60,000 nucleotides of DNA from Tubulanus polymorphus (lineage: Eukaryota; Nemertea; Palaeonemertea; Tubulaniformes; Tubulanidae): positions 3,004,916 to 3,064,915 of the forward strand of contig NC_134032.1 of assembly GCF_964204645.1 (NCBI RefSeq). Reading direction: 5' to 3'. The position numbers and the translations under genes were made by a program. The notes below the pieces were generated by a model. The model was not told the origin of the DNA. It saw only the letters and a program-made list of their open reading frames with translations, and searched no databases. Each line of letters opens with the position of its first letter. Within the stretch, counting starts at the first letter, position 1. Shown here in pieces: positions 1-11,851 of the stretch.

Positions 1-290
1 CCCTGATGGAGGTATTTAGAAGACACTGAGTTTCAAGAACTGTTCAGATGTTTAGCTATAACATATTTCACCATTACAATGAATTCTTGTACAAAGGATA
101 TTCATATTCGATATAGTTACATTATGTATGTTACACAATATTAGACTTTCACAATATCTGAATGAATTGTGTTAGATTTCTGAGAATTTGTGTCTATTTG
201 CTGTTCACAATACATTTTACAAATGATTTGTAGCTGTTACATACAGACTTAACTGATATAATTAGTCAAATCAATTCTCTTATGTGCGAG
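1..290. other. No recognisable feature
   Basis: AT-rich sequence ahead of a minisatellite. No gene, RNA or repeat could be supported here. Confidence 0.5.
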
Positions 291-354
291 GAGACACGGT
301 CAGTTCCAGATCATTCTCAGTCACTCACAATACTCACGACATCAGTAAACGCAC

Positions 355-661
355 TCAAGAACGGTCAGTACACTCTCAGACAGTCAGTACACTCTCAGAC
401 AATCAGTACACTCACAGACGGTCAGTCCACTCCCAGGCAGCAGTCAACACACTCTTAGACAATCAGTACACTCACAGACGGTCAGTACACTCCCAGGAAG
501 CAGTCAACACACTCTTAGACAATCAGTACACTCACAGACGGTCAATACATTCCCAGGCAGCAGTCAACACACTCTTAGACAATCAGTACACTCTCAGACA
601 ATCAGTACACTCACAGACGGTCAGTACACTCTCAGACAGCAGTGAACACACTCTCAGATAG
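355..661 (+). repeat. 60-bp minisatellite upstream of a GPCR pseudogene
   Basis: Tandem copies built on the short motif CAGTACACTC. At 411-600 the higher-order unit is 60 bp, so three successive units line up exactly 60 bases apart. Because 60 is a multiple of three, one frame stays open for 125 codons (284-661), giving Ser/His/Gln/Thr-rich repeats. I regard that frame as a by-product of the period rather than a gene. The array ends about 30 bp before the GPCR start codon at 691. Confidence 0.85.
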
Positions 662-690
662 TCACTATACACTCATAGACTGCATGAATC

Positions 691-1652
691 ATGAATTCTT
701 CTCAAATGCAAATCGGCAGAACTTATAACAGTTACTTTGTCATCATGTCAGTGGTGAGCAGATCTGGAATTTACTGTACTGTGTCGCTGGTCTTTCTGCC
801 TGTCGTGTTTCTGTTTGGGGCGTTTGGAAATTCGGCTACTTCCCTCATAATGATAAGTCGCAGATTCTGCAGTTTATCATACGCCAACTATTTGATCGTT
901 TTGCCTGCAAGTGACTCCATATACTGTATCAATTATACACTGATGCCTTTTTACAGTTCGTTTTCTTGCACGTTAAAAGGCGGTCCTATTCTCATGATGA
1001 ATTCACTGATCAGTTGTCAAATCTATGAATTTGTAATGGCATTTGCCTGCGGCAATAGTTCGTGGTTAATAGTAGCGATATCTCTAGAACGCGCGGCAGG
1101 TTTTCTCTTCCCGTTCACATCTCGTTTGTTATGTAAACCGAAATTCGCTAGATTTGTTATATTGATAATTACTGCACTAAATGCATTAGTTCCATCCCTC
1201 ACTCCTATTTTGTCGGTACACGTTTCCGATCATATTGGGTGTTACTGGGAATTATCAGAACAAGTAACAATATTCGCCGTAATTGTTATCCATTGTAACG
1301 TTCTACCTTTATCCCTGATTCAAATTCTATTATAATAGTTAAGTTATTCAGAGGTTCGAAAATGGTTTCGTCCGATCAGAAAACTACAAAATCAAAACGT
1401 ACATCAATAATGCTTGTAACAGTTTCACTCGCATTTGCAGTATTTACTCTTCCAACCACTCTTGTGGCATTGTTGTCAATGTCACCGGAACAGAGAGATT
1501 TTCTATTTGACATTTTCACTCAGTTCCACGTTTGAAACTATGCCGTAAATTTCTACATATATCTTTTACTGGGACAAGAAATTCGCGAATATTTCTGTAC
1601 GAAAATTTGCCGCAGGAATGCAGTCAAATATATAACCATTCTTTTCAAGTAA
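691..1652 (+). pseudogene. Broken rhodopsin-type GPCR, paralogue of the gene at 34821-35771
   Basis: The first 214 codons (691-1335) align from the start codon with the intact receptor at 34821-35771. The match covers the GN pair of TM1, the conserved cysteine before TM3 and the L-E-R tripeptide that replaces DRY. At about 1305 a one-base frameshift brings an early stop. Homology resumes in the next frame through the third intracellular loop, TM6 and TM7. That stretch carries an in-frame TGA at 1533-1535, just before TM7, and ends with TAA at 1650-1652. The Asp of TM2 is kept, but the segment around it has changed. With one frameshift and one stop it is a young pseudogene. It is single-exon like its paralogue, and it lies in opposite orientation to it. 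Confidence 0.85.
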
Positions 1653-1930
1653 AGTATTTGAATACCTTTGTTCCCCTTGATATTTTGAAAAACCCAACGA
1701 TCCAATCTGCTAAATTCATTAAAACCTGCTTAGATGTATAGAGATCCTCCACTTGTTTATCTGTGTATTGTAAATAGTTAATGTATATATATTCTGTTAC
1801 GTTTTTCTTTTATTAAGTTTTGTTTTGTAAATGTTTGTATATACACGTGTAATACTTTTCCTCCATATACTATGGAATGGTTGAAGTGTAAATAAAATTC
1901 GTAATCGTAATCGTAATCGTAATTGTAAAT
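1653..1930 (+). mobile_element. LINE-like 3' end with (TCGTAA)n tail
   Basis: Ends in AATAAA followed by several copies of the hexamer TCGTAA (about 1891-1926). This is the usual 3' terminus of a non-LTR retrotransposon with a microsatellite tail. No ORF of the element remains. The upstream boundary is not defined. Confidence 0.45.
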
Positions 1931-2560
1931 TTTGTAAAACTTTACCCTTACCGACAATTGAAAATTCCCGTAGTTCAGCGAAATTCCGATAGATGACGAG
2001 CCCCAAAAACACCATGTTTTAGCTCATCATCTCAGTCAGAACTGATGGCGATATTCAAATTATTTCCGGGGAAGTCAAAACTCGAGGAAAGGGATCTCCC
2101 TTATCACGATCACTTGGCGGCATCGATATGAAAAAAGTGAAAGCACCTACCTTATCATTGTATAAATATTAAAACGTCGGCATCTCCTGGAGTCCATCTG
2201 CTTAAATGCATGCTAATCTTGTTTTCCCGTGTAATTTCTGTAATTTTCTAATGTTATTCAATTCGTGAATACGGAAACATATTTGTGATAATGCCATTTA
2301 ATGACGAAAAAAATATTTCTAAAATGTTGACAGATTCGACACTACCCATGATAATTCTTAGGTTAAATGATGTCATTTTTGAAGACAGTTTGCTTATAGT
2401 CAGTTGGTTTAAGTTCCCAATCATTGCCTTAACACACTAGGTCCAGTTCTACATAGTTGAGTTTGAGTAAAAAAAACATAATTCTTAGCTTTGATTATGT
2501 CATTTTTAACGCCAGTTGATTAAAATTCCCCACCATCGTATAAACACAGCGAGTCCAATT
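1931..2560. other. Intergenic, no gene seen
   Basis: AT-rich sequence. Two loose copies of a segment containing GTTGAGTTTGAG (near 2455 and 2800) prelude the satellite that follows. No coding or RNA feature is supported. Confidence 0.4.
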
Positions 2561-3160
2561 CTACACTCGCTGTGGAACTGGATTGATGACAAACTGTGAA
2601 AAATGGATCCGCTGACAAACTGTGGAACTGTATCCACTGAAAACTGTGGAACTAGATCCACTGACAAGCTGTGGCACTGGTCCACTGACAAACTGTGGAA
2701 CTCGATCCACTGAAAAGTTGAACTTGATTCACTGACTTACTGTGAAACTGGATTTACCGAAAATTGTGGAACCTGATCCACTGACAATCTGTGTTACATA
2801 GTTGAGTTTGAGCAAAAAAACATTGAAAATGAATTAATGCTCGATTCAAACTCAACTGACTCGCTGTGGAACTGGATCGTGATTACAATTTGTGGAAAAT
2901 GGCTCTGCTGACAAACTGTGGAACTCTATCCACTGAAAACTGTGGAACTAGATCTACTGACAAATTGTTGAACTGGGTCAACTGACGAACTGTGGAACTC
3001 TATCCACTGAAAACTGCAGAACTGGATCCATTGACAAACTGTAGAACTCTCTCCACTGAAAACTGTGGAACTGGATTCACTGACTAACTGTGAAACTGGA
3101 TTCACTGAAAACTGTGGAACTTGATCCACTGACAAATTGTTGAGCTGGATCGCTTTCACC
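2560..3160. repeat. Short-period satellite (AACTGTGGAACT motif)
   Basis: Degenerate tandem array of roughly 18-20 bp units containing AACTGTGGAAC alternating with GATCCACTGA. Minus-strand frames read through it as repeats rich in S-V-D-P-V-Q-F residues. These are periodic artefacts and were not called as genes. Confidence 0.85.
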
Positions 3161-3685
3161 AACGTTTGCGCTACTGGACCGGTGGAGACACCTACCGTCA
3201 GGTTTAGAGCTGCTACTGTGAGTTTTATACTGTAAGAAGTGAACAGTCACTGGTTGAGCTGAACCATCACAATCACGCCTTTCACTAACAGTACTCAGCA
3301 GAGCTCTTGAACACATCAGATCTTTATTGTCAGCCCATATAACATGCGTGTCATGGAGATTCCGCACTTCTTGAAGACACTGTTTAGGTACCTTCTTTCC
3401 TCCTGGGCGTTTTGATAAGACGTCCAGGTCATCGGGACAAACTGTTTTCGTAAGATGCTGAATGTGGCTGTCACCTACAATGTACAGAGTGCAGACACCA
3501 GGCTTAAGAGGAAGCAATATAGCAACGTGAATACGACCTTCGAACAGGGTCACCTGACACATCCAGCAGACGAAACTGAGAACATTACGAACGGTGCATT
3601 TAGGAGGTGTTGTCTTGGATGTCCGGACCGCCGTCTTCGCCAGGACAAAGATTGTCAAAAGTTTTAAATTTCTCAAGAATTTCAA
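3160..3685 (-). pseudogene. Possible SGNH-type ORF fragment
   Basis: An open minus-strand frame encodes a Cys-rich stretch followed by I-V-G-D-S-H-I-Q-H-L. That resembles block I (GDS) of SGNH/GDSL hydrolase-like domains found in several invertebrate retroelement ORFs. The frame then runs into the satellite at 3160 and loses meaning. No block III (GxND) or block V (DxxH) could be found in it. It may equally be an unrelated exon of the gene at 3842-8532. The family assignment rests on one short motif. Confidence 0.25.
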
Positions 3686-3841
3686 CCGTTTGGTTCATTT
3701 CTTCAAAAATATCCAAAACCGAGAGAAGAACCGCGTAGAGACTTTTGATTCGGCTGCTTTATCCAAAAGATGCCCGCTCTTTTCTTCTCGACTCTTGCCC
3801 CCCCCCCCCCATGATATTTTAATTAAATTTGTTCTACCTAC

Positions 3842-6800
3842 CGCCTGTTGTTATACGGGTGTATGTTTTTGCAGTAGTCCGAGGAGTTGACAATGTGGCA
3901 CACTGATCCTGACGGTGGTAACACATCTGAGTTTCTGTATTGTAACTAAATTGACCACAATCATCGGCCGCTTCATCTAAGCATCTCTGCGCGCAGTTTT
4001 CTAATGCCATCTCTCCTTTCGGATCACCACAGCAGTGACCACCTTTTCTCAATACAAATTCCTCAACTTCGACCGCGCTTGAGTACCCTGCAAAAATCCA
4101 ATGTATATGCAAATTTATGTTAATGTTGGTCAGGTGGCACGTCCCACGTGCGCAGAATTAGCGGTTCGAGTCGTTATTAATTATCATCATTTTTGTTAAA
4201 CGTTTTAAACAAATATATTTGAATAATGTTCCAATAGATTTTGATAATGGGGGTGGCAGGTAAAAAATTGACATTTCATAATAAAAGTTACGCAGGTTTA
4301 CGGAGCCCCAGAGGGGACATGGTGAGAAATAAATATGTTTTTTTTTCGTAAATATATATAAATATATAATCTTTTCGTTCGAATGAAGAGAAATCATTCC
4401 GTACGAACGAAAAGATTATTTCCGGGGCTCCGTACAGGTTTAACTAGAGTCGTATAAAAGGTTTACATTAATGAAACTCTGCTTTAGTTGTGAAGTCAAT
4501 GTATTATATGTTATATGTTATAAGTTATTTGTTTGTATAAAGTGTACCGGTAGTTGGTCGTTCTTTGTTCGTTCTCTTGTCAGTATTCCAGTATTCTGTA
4601 GTATTGTGTTGTATTGTTGTTGCTGTCTGGTATTGTTATTTTCCCGCCTCAAAGTTTATTGGCATATCGGTTTCCGGGTTACGCCCGCATTTTTGTGTAA
4701 TATTTTTGGCACTTGGTCGTTGGAGCTCTTCGGATTGAAATCTCCCTCAGTCGTCATGTAAGTTTTGTGCAAATTCATGTAAATTAATTATCTTAATTCA
4801 TTAGAATATTTTCTGCCCTTATAATATTTGTTTTTTATAGAAACTTGTAATATTCGTCGTTTATTTTGTCGTCGTAATTTATAAATAAACGCATAAATGA
4901 GAAAATTCGACTGACTTCGTTTGTCATTTGCAACATTAGTCTTCATAGTTAAGACGATCGTTTTTTGACGACTTACGACGACTTAAACTTGGTGATTTAT
5001 ATACAAATACAAATTGAGACTAAAAATATAGATGACTTCAGTGAGGTAACGTATCCAAATTACAACTTACCCTAGTCAAACCAGGGAAGTGTGATGATCA
5101 AAATGCATATTGACAGTTTTGGCAACATTCCAACCGTGTGATTATCTAGTTTCCAGTTATATAAAATTCATTTCCAAATTTGTAACATCGCAAATTCTGG
5201 GCACGCGAGTCATGCAGTCAACCCCTCAGCCACCTGACCAACATTTACATGAATAAGCATACATTTGCATATACATTGGTTGGAGCGCTATGAAAAAAGC
5301 TGTGGCTAGTTTTTGCCACAAGCGGAAGATTCAGGGTACCCAACTTCGAAGTTCGTTATTTTCAAGAAATAATTTTCCAAAAAAAATTTAAAAATTCAGG
5401 AACGGAGCGCCCCGTTCAATTGAAATTGAAAATTTAAAGATATTCTATTCACCTATTTCCCATTGCATGGCTTCATTACTGCTGCGCGTTTGTTGTTATT
5501 GCGAGTTTCGGTAAATTATGTGTATATATGACTTAAGAGTTTTATACATGAAATATAGCTGCAAAGCAGCGATGACGGGTTTTCTGTAAAGCCATTCAGA
5601 ATGATGGGAATTGTAGTAAATTGAAATATCGATACATAGAATAAAATGCATTGACAGATTCGAACCTAATATGCAACCACTGTGTAAACGTCAAATATGA
5701 TTCAGCTTTGAAACCGAACATACGCGGACGTACAATCACAAATATAAATTTATTTGACCAGGCATTTATTTTGGCATTCAAACATCATGATACTGTATTA
5801 TCACCATGCTTAAAAATGGATCTGTCCTATTAAGAACTCATCTTAAGCACCTGCTGAGTCGATAAATTGAGTGAATTTACAGATAAGAACGTACTATGAT
5901 TTAGAATAGATTTAAGAAGTTAATGTTTTTATTGCAATATTTGAATAAATACATATATTGTAGTGTAGATTCAATCAATAAATTATGAATTGATCTGGTC
6001 TGGGTTTTCGGCTGATGTTGATTTTGGCTTTTATGGATTACAAATTCTATAGTGATAAACAATTGATACCTGCAACATGTGTGTAAATCAAACCTATTCT
6101 ACTAGTTGCATGTGTTTCCTAATAAACGGGAGAGTCACTCTTGATCCGAGTTATTAGAAAAATAATGTTCATTTAGAAATTCATTGCCTTTTTTGAAATT
6201 CTGTAATAATATTTGTTCTGTCCTAATTTTATTACTGTATGAACCAATGATATGCTTTGTAAATATGATGTAATAAAATAGATTTGAATTTGAATTAAAT
6301 TTGAACATGAGAATCAAGCATAACTTGTGTTTTTTCAACTTGTCTTTTGTTAACAGTTACAGATTTTCAATTACAATCAAATCCAAATTGGCTAAAAAGT
6401 ACATAGGACTAAATGAAATGAACCGTTAGTTACTGCAAACCTATTCCAGTGTTATGTCGATCGTGTTGAATCACTTTCCTTGAGTTGAAAGAATCAGATC
6501 TTCTATGGTGCAACATCGGTCGAAGAGAGATATCTTGGTGTTGACTGTCCTTGACCATCTAACTTCATGCGTTTGACATTGGAATCAGCATCATACCCAT
6601 TTGAACTGCAAAATATTCATACAACATGAAAACCTACAGTACATGTATACAGTAATCAAACTTTCACCGATGTTGGATATTTGAATGAGCGTTGGGCTTA
6701 TTTCAGTATTCTAAAGCAGGAAATAATAAGCCCAATAAATAGGCCCTTTTCCCATTGGAACAATTGCATAATGCGTACAGCAGCATTTATCAGCCAAGTA

Positions 6801-8532
6801 TGGAGAAATTGGTATACCAAACCTACGAACAGCAAAATGTACAGGCCTACAGTGATTTCTGGTGTACAAGCCGTGACCACATGAACGTTTTGGTTTGACT
6901 ATTAATGTCAGCAGGTCAGAGAAGGCCCGGCCAAATTTAATCACATGGCTCAAATCAATTAGCCTTTCTGCGTGTGAATACTTCACTGTATTGTTTTAAA
7001 AATAGGCCTATCGAGTGAATTAGTACAAAGACTGAATTAGACTTTAGGCTAGTCCTAACCAAATCCTATCCATGTTATAATAGGACCAGTTATAGTAACA
7101 TCACTGTAGGGCTGACGAGAGGGAAAAAGTTGTGTTTGTAGTACATAGGCATGGTAGGCTTGTCGTACTCACTTAATACTTAAAATGCTGTTGTTACCTG
7201 TACGTGACTGTACAGCGATTACTACAGGTTAGCCATATGTGAGTACGTTGACGCTCAGACTTGCAATATTGGGATTCGAAACCAAACGAAAAAAAAATCC
7301 AGTTGTAGTCCAGTGATTTACCCACGGTGCCACAGAACGTAACTGCAGGGTGGATGAAATTTGATTTACAAATAGCCTAGCCTCACTTTACCCAAACTCT
7401 ATTCTTTCACGCATGCGCGTTTGCAGATTACAGGAACTCGCGTAGGGCGATTTTAGGGAACTCACATACGGCGTTAGTAGGGAACTCACGTACGGTTAAC
7501 CTGTGGATATCACCGTACAGTCACGTACGCGTAACAACTTCGTACTTAAAAATGGTATTGGCTACTATATAATAGGCCTATAGACAAATAAATACCGGTA
7601 GGCTTTCTTCTTAGCTTCCACACTTCACAACCGAACCAACTGACCAACCAGTATATTTATTCCCAGTACGCACCAACCGGCACAGGCCTAACACTGTTTG
7701 TCAACTGTGTGTACCGTAGTAGGCTATCGATAATCACCTGATACTTTTCTGTCGTTTGTTTTCTCTCTGAGACGAACGTAATTCTGCACCGTAATTCTAA
7801 AAGCCCTCCGCGACTCAACGACCTTGATTTAAACTTGATCAATTTAAAATCTGTTTATTGACGCTTTTGGTTACATGAACTGATCAGCAATATACTTAAA
7901 TGAAATAACCGAAATAACAAGAAATCAAAAATATTAAAGAGGTAACAAACAAATGCCCGTAAACCTGTCAGACACGCGAACGCCGGACTCGTAAACTATT
8001 GGACTCGGACCCGCTGAGCAATAAATTCATAAAATTGACTTTGAAATTGATTGTGGAGAAGAGAGGGAATAATTCGATAACTTCCTCATAAAGAAGAGAG
8101 AAATTTCGGAAAGAAAACACAACATGGCTACTAATTGAACGGAGCCAAATTTCCGATGTTTACGGCTCGACAGTGCCTTTATTACGTGGATTTATCAAAA
8201 TTCCCATGCAGTATCTCGAGATTGAAGTGAGCTGAAGGATATCATACGGATTGTATCGGCGACAGCGGTAAGGTAAGGAAGCCTTTACACTTTTAACAAA
8301 AACTGTGGGGAAAAGGGAAAAAAATAATAATAATCACGCGAATTTCAATAGGGTTATCTGTGAAGAAACAGAAAACCCTAATTACAAGAAAGTCATAGCG
8401 CCATAGAAACCATTACAATTTTACAAGTGTATGCATATTATATCTTGCCGATAGATACTTACCTTCGAGAATCAGTTGAAGAACCAGCAGCACATATCTC
8501 AATCTGAACAACTTGAAACCGCTGTCGAGCAT
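3842..8532 (-). CDS. Secreted Cys-rich protein: signal-peptide exon plus PAN/apple-like exon (3' incomplete)
   Basis: Exon 1 is 8532-8463: 23 codons plus one base from ATG, then donor GTAAGT. It encodes a basic N-terminus and a hydrophobic run V-L-L-V-L-Q-L-I-L, a clear signal peptide. Exon 2 is 4087-3842, with acceptor TTTTTGCAG and donor GTAGGT. The phases match (1 into 1), giving a predicted cleavage region near E-G-Y-S-S-A. Exon 2 holds six to seven cysteines in the order CC...C...C...C...C...C with an F-S-Y-N segment, resembling PAN/apple modules, then a Ser/Thr-rich tail. It leaves in phase 1, so more exons should lie below 3842, but I could not identify them. The 4.4-kb intron contains SINE copies and the mobile repeat at 5551-8382. 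Secretion is well supported. The domain name is inference from cysteine spacing. Confidence 0.55.
4100..4181 (+). mobile_element. tRNA-derived SINE fragment
   Basis: Contains an A-box-like TGGTCAGGTGGC and a B-box-like GCGGTTCGAGTC. A diverged copy lies in opposite orientation at 5175-5278. It abuts the acceptor of the Cys-rich exon at 4087. Confidence 0.5.
4296..4437. repeat. Palindromic MITE-like hairpin
   Basis: Nested inverted repeats. The outer arms are TTTACGGAGCCCC and GGGGCTCCGTA; the inner arms are AATCTTTTCGTTCG and CGAACGAAAAGATT. About 140 bp in total, within the intron of the secreted-protein gene. No target duplication identified. Confidence 0.55.
4440..5174. other. Intron sequence, no gene seen
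   Basis: AT-rich sequence. Near 4960-5050 it shows the GACGACTTA and AGATGACTTCAGT motifs that recur as a degenerate repeat at 8930-9990. The ORF at 4471-4761 has no recognisable features. Confidence 0.35.
5175..5278 (-). mobile_element. tRNA-derived SINE fragment
   Basis: Reverse complement shows TGGTCAGGTGGCTGAGG (A-box-like) in the same context as the copy at 4100-4181, including the upstream CCAATGTATATGCAAAT. The B-box end is eroded. Confidence 0.45.
5551..8382 (+). mobile_element. Dispersed repeat family A, copy 1 (2.8 kb)
   Basis: Begins AAATATAGCTGCAAAGCAGCG and ends in a hairpin (CTGTGAAGAAACAG followed by AAAACCCTAAT). It matches in inverse orientation the copy at 30613-34534, in part 29490-30611, and a piece at 58560-59125. 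Inside are an AATAAA plus TTTGAA-rich LINE-like tail near 6255-6300 and a tRNA-like block near 7270-7340 (minus). No transposase-like ORF is visible, so it is non-autonomous or a composite. It lies wholly inside the intron of the secreted-protein gene. Confidence 0.75.
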
Positions 8533-9159
8533 TTTCAACCGTGGATATAGTGCGGTCGGACGCTCCACTCACGGCTTGAGATCACAATCAGTTCAAACTA
8601 CACCATATAGGATATCATAGCAGAATAGATCCTTTCGCCGAATGAGTAAAAAAAATCTAGAAACGATCAAAATGGCGACCTACTTTCAAACTCACATCAG
8701 ACAGTAAATCGGGGGTCAGTTGATCAAACGTTGGTTAAAGATAACCGGCGGATAAATACCGTAGTGGAAATGAACTTTTAATTACCACTATTTCTACTAT
8801 CGACTGTTAACTCAAAACAACTTTTAAGCAACTGCAGCCCCTGCACAGTCGTCCGTTTGATTAAATTAACAAACATGTCTAATTAGCGGTGGTGTCGAGG
8901 ATGGGATGGTTGGTCACTTAATATCCATATTCTCACTGACGAATTAGATAGATTCATGTTTAAAATATACTTAGCTTAAGTCATCGTAGCTGTGATATGA
9001 TTATTATGTTGACGACTTGTCAAAATGATGACACTTAAGAGTAAATTGAATTGGAAACATATATTGAGACTGAAGAATTGAGACGACTTCTGAAATCAAA
9101 TGACTTTCCGCTTTCTAAATTGAATTTGGTTTAGTTAGTTATTTAGTTATTCTCCGAGA
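8533..9159. other. Upstream region of the secreted-protein gene
   Basis: Holds the presumed promoter of the minus-strand gene starting at 8532, but no convincing TATA box or CpG structure was singled out. From about 8930 the degenerate GACGACTT repeat begins. Confidence 0.3.
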
Positions 9160-9990
9160 ATAGGGAAGTTTTCCAGTTACCGCTTGACTCAACCAGTGGC
9201 CACACACGTGAAAAAGTTACAGCCAATGGCATAAAATTACAATTTTTGAGTCGCCTTCCTAAAAGTGACGTATCTTTTTTAAACTGTAACTGTGTTCGAT
9301 CATTGCAGAAAAAAAGAAATTGTCACCTTTCTAACGATTCGTATGTTTGAATTTTGTGCCAAAAGAGGGATGGACGACAATTAATCTAGGATTTAGTTTA
9401 AAAAATGTTAAAATCTGTCCAACAATGCGGGACCTTTGAAACCGCCTCAAATGGCGCCTGGTTACTGGAAACTTCCCTATTAGAAATACTGATTACTCTT
9501 AAAAATAGAAATAATTCCTGTGGTGTGAAGTCTTATATCCAGATAATGGCTTACATTAGTAAACTGAATTATGAAATATGAATCTAGACTAAGAAACAAA
9601 GACGACTTCAGTTAAGTGACGACTTTTCCAAACTATGATTTACATAATAAAATTGTTACACTTAGTAAATTGAATTATACAAATCGGGACTAAAAATATC
9701 GAGACGACTTCAGTAATGTGACGACTTATATCCAAATAATGAATGATATTAGTAATAGAATTATGAATATGAATTTAGTATCAAAAATCCAGACTTCAAA
9801 TAATGACACTTCAAATGATGACACTTGAATTAAAAATGCAAAGTGGGATTCAAAATAGAGATGACTTCAGTAACGACTGTTAAGTGACGACTTATCCAAA
9901 TACGTATAAATTACACTTAGTAAATTGAATTGGAAGAAGTGGTGAATTTGAGTGTATCGAGAAAAGAAAATACGACTTACAGTTAGTTAA
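8930..9990. repeat. Degenerate roughly 110-bp tandem repeat (GACGACTT family)
   Basis: Recurring blocks containing GACGACTTCAGTAA, CACTTAGTAAATTGAATT and CAAATAATGA, spaced on the order of 100 bp and strongly diverged. Interrupted by the MITE at 9160-9481. Related motifs occur near 4960-5050. Confidence 0.55.
9160..9481. mobile_element. MITE with 22-bp terminal inverted repeats
   Basis: Left end ATAGGGAAGTTTTCCAGTTAC and right end GTTACTGGAAACTTCCCTAT are inverted repeats with one or two differences. Length about 322 bp, no coding content. A target duplication could not be fixed with confidence. Confidence 0.7.
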
Positions 9991-10990
9991 GAGCAATAAG
10001 ACGAACGATTTCAATCGACGTGACTCATCCGATGACGACTTCAGAGAGTTTCACTAAGAAATCACCGACGATTCTGAACGAACAGTATTTCAGTGGTACA
10101 AGTGAAGAACCTGCTCCAGATCGCTAGACAACAAACAAACCGAGTTGCTAATTTTTTTTTCAATTATCTGCACTAATGTCACCTCGCAGCAATTATATAT
10201 AACTGGACGAGTTGCGCCAATCAAACGCTCCCGAAAATATATTGCGTTGTCGCGCCGAAGATCTAACAAAAGCGACGATAAGAAGAGGTTGCTGCTGCTG
10301 CTGCTGCTGCGATCGAATTAGAATTGATTCCTGTGTTTCCAACTCTCTGTTTTGTTTCCGTCCCGTTGTCGCTAATTGGGCGCCGGAATCGATGCGTGAA
10401 ATTAGCAATTAACCGGTACCGGTATTGTCCTCATCGGCAGACCATTACAGCCTGAACGAGTCGGTAACAGTAACGCGGCAAGTGCTCGACATTGTTTCCG
10501 ATTCGATTGTATTGTTTACTAAAAATGTCTTCGTTACTCGATAAAAATCAAAACGCGATTTAATAAGGTTTTAATATTTCGCATGCTCCCTCGCTTGCCA
10601 GGGCTTGTTTGCCTCCCGCCGAAGGTCGCGTTAATTACATAATCGAGTCGAATGAGATCGTCGAGTCCAGAAATCATGACCTTGACAATAGCATCGATTA
10701 AGGTTGTTGAGTGCTGTTACGTGCCTCATTGAATACAACTAGCAAAATAGCATAATTGAGTCCCGCGCACACATCGCAGCTGAACAAAATCAGAGCAATA
10801 ATGCGCGTAACTTTTTCATTGAATGACGTCATAAGTTGTAAAATCAACGGCCAGAAATGGTTAAAGACGGTTCTTTATTTCATGAGGGGTATTCTCCTAA
10901 AAAAATCCAAGACCTCCCAGAGTGACTAGGTTGGAACACGAGAATAAAATAAACGACAAAAAATGCTGATAACCTTAAGATACGCCTTTA
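9991..10990. other. Intergenic; short (CTG)n tract, otherwise no gene
   Basis: A (CTG)7-like microsatellite lies at about 10290-10311. It gives Gln-rich or Cys-rich frames in both directions, which I do not regard as genes. No other feature is supported. Confidence 0.45.
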
Positions 10991-11054
10991 GCTGAACTCG
11001 AACCTGCGACCTCCAGCGCGCCAGACGAGCACGCTAATCACTCGACCATAGACC
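10991..11054 (-). mobile_element. tRNA-derived SINE head
   Basis: The reverse complement has TGGTCGAGTGATTAGCG (A box) and, 30-odd bases on, AGGTTCGAGTTC (B box), with tRNA-like spacing. Acceptor-stem pairing is poor, so it is a SINE or tRNA pseudogene rather than a working tRNA. Confidence 0.6.
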
Positions 11055-11288
11055 AGTATTGACTGACGAAGTTTGTAAGTTTGTCTGGCGATTAAAGTGA
11101 CTGGTGACCAGTCAGGTGAAGTGACTTGGTGCATGGTGACTGTTGGCCGTTTCTATGGTCCGCTCATTCTATGGTTACTGCAGTACCTTGTCAGCCCTTA
11201 ACCCTCTCTGATTACGAGTCTCGCATTGTAAGAAATCAAACTAATATAGTTTGTGCACGCTGCAGTTCATGTATTTTTTGCTATATTT

Positions 11289-11477
<189 letters not shown>

Positions 11478-11742
11478 ATACGCCTACATCAATAAATCTA
11501 CGACATTTGATTTCGTCTGTTTAGTCACGGAGTCGTCCACTAGATGGCGCTATACTCACCTGTGTGGTGTTATTTGTCAATCGCCCGAATACATGTTTCA
11601 ATATTCTGGAGTTTGTAGGCCGCCTACACATGTATCTCCTCTTCTTGCGGCGACGCGCCCGAGAGCGGCCATTTTTCTTCGTAAAACGTATCTTGCAGAT
11701 AACAAATTTCTGTCGTCCTAAAAACATATCGAAAAAACATTT

Positions 11743-11748
11743 TTTATT
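11743..11748 (-). promoter_or_regulatory. Polyadenylation signal AATAAA of the Cys-rich gene
   Basis: Canonical AATAAA on the minus strand, 104 bp downstream of the TGA at 11852-11854. Confidence 0.5.
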
Positions 11749-11851
11749 GAATGTTCACTTAGGAAAGTCGACTAGAGACCCTGTCTCCGGCTGAATGGTT
11801 GTGTTGAGCGCATTTTTTCACGAGGCATTTGACAAATTTCAGTGACTATCT

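Noticed and set aside
2506-3162. Minus-strand frames rich in S-V-D-Q-F-H repeats
   Set aside because: Periodic read-through of the short-unit satellite; no start context or codon signal independent of the repeat.
10193-10412. Opposed poly-Gln and poly-Cys frames
   Set aside because: Both come from the same CTG microsatellite and overlap fully on opposite strands.
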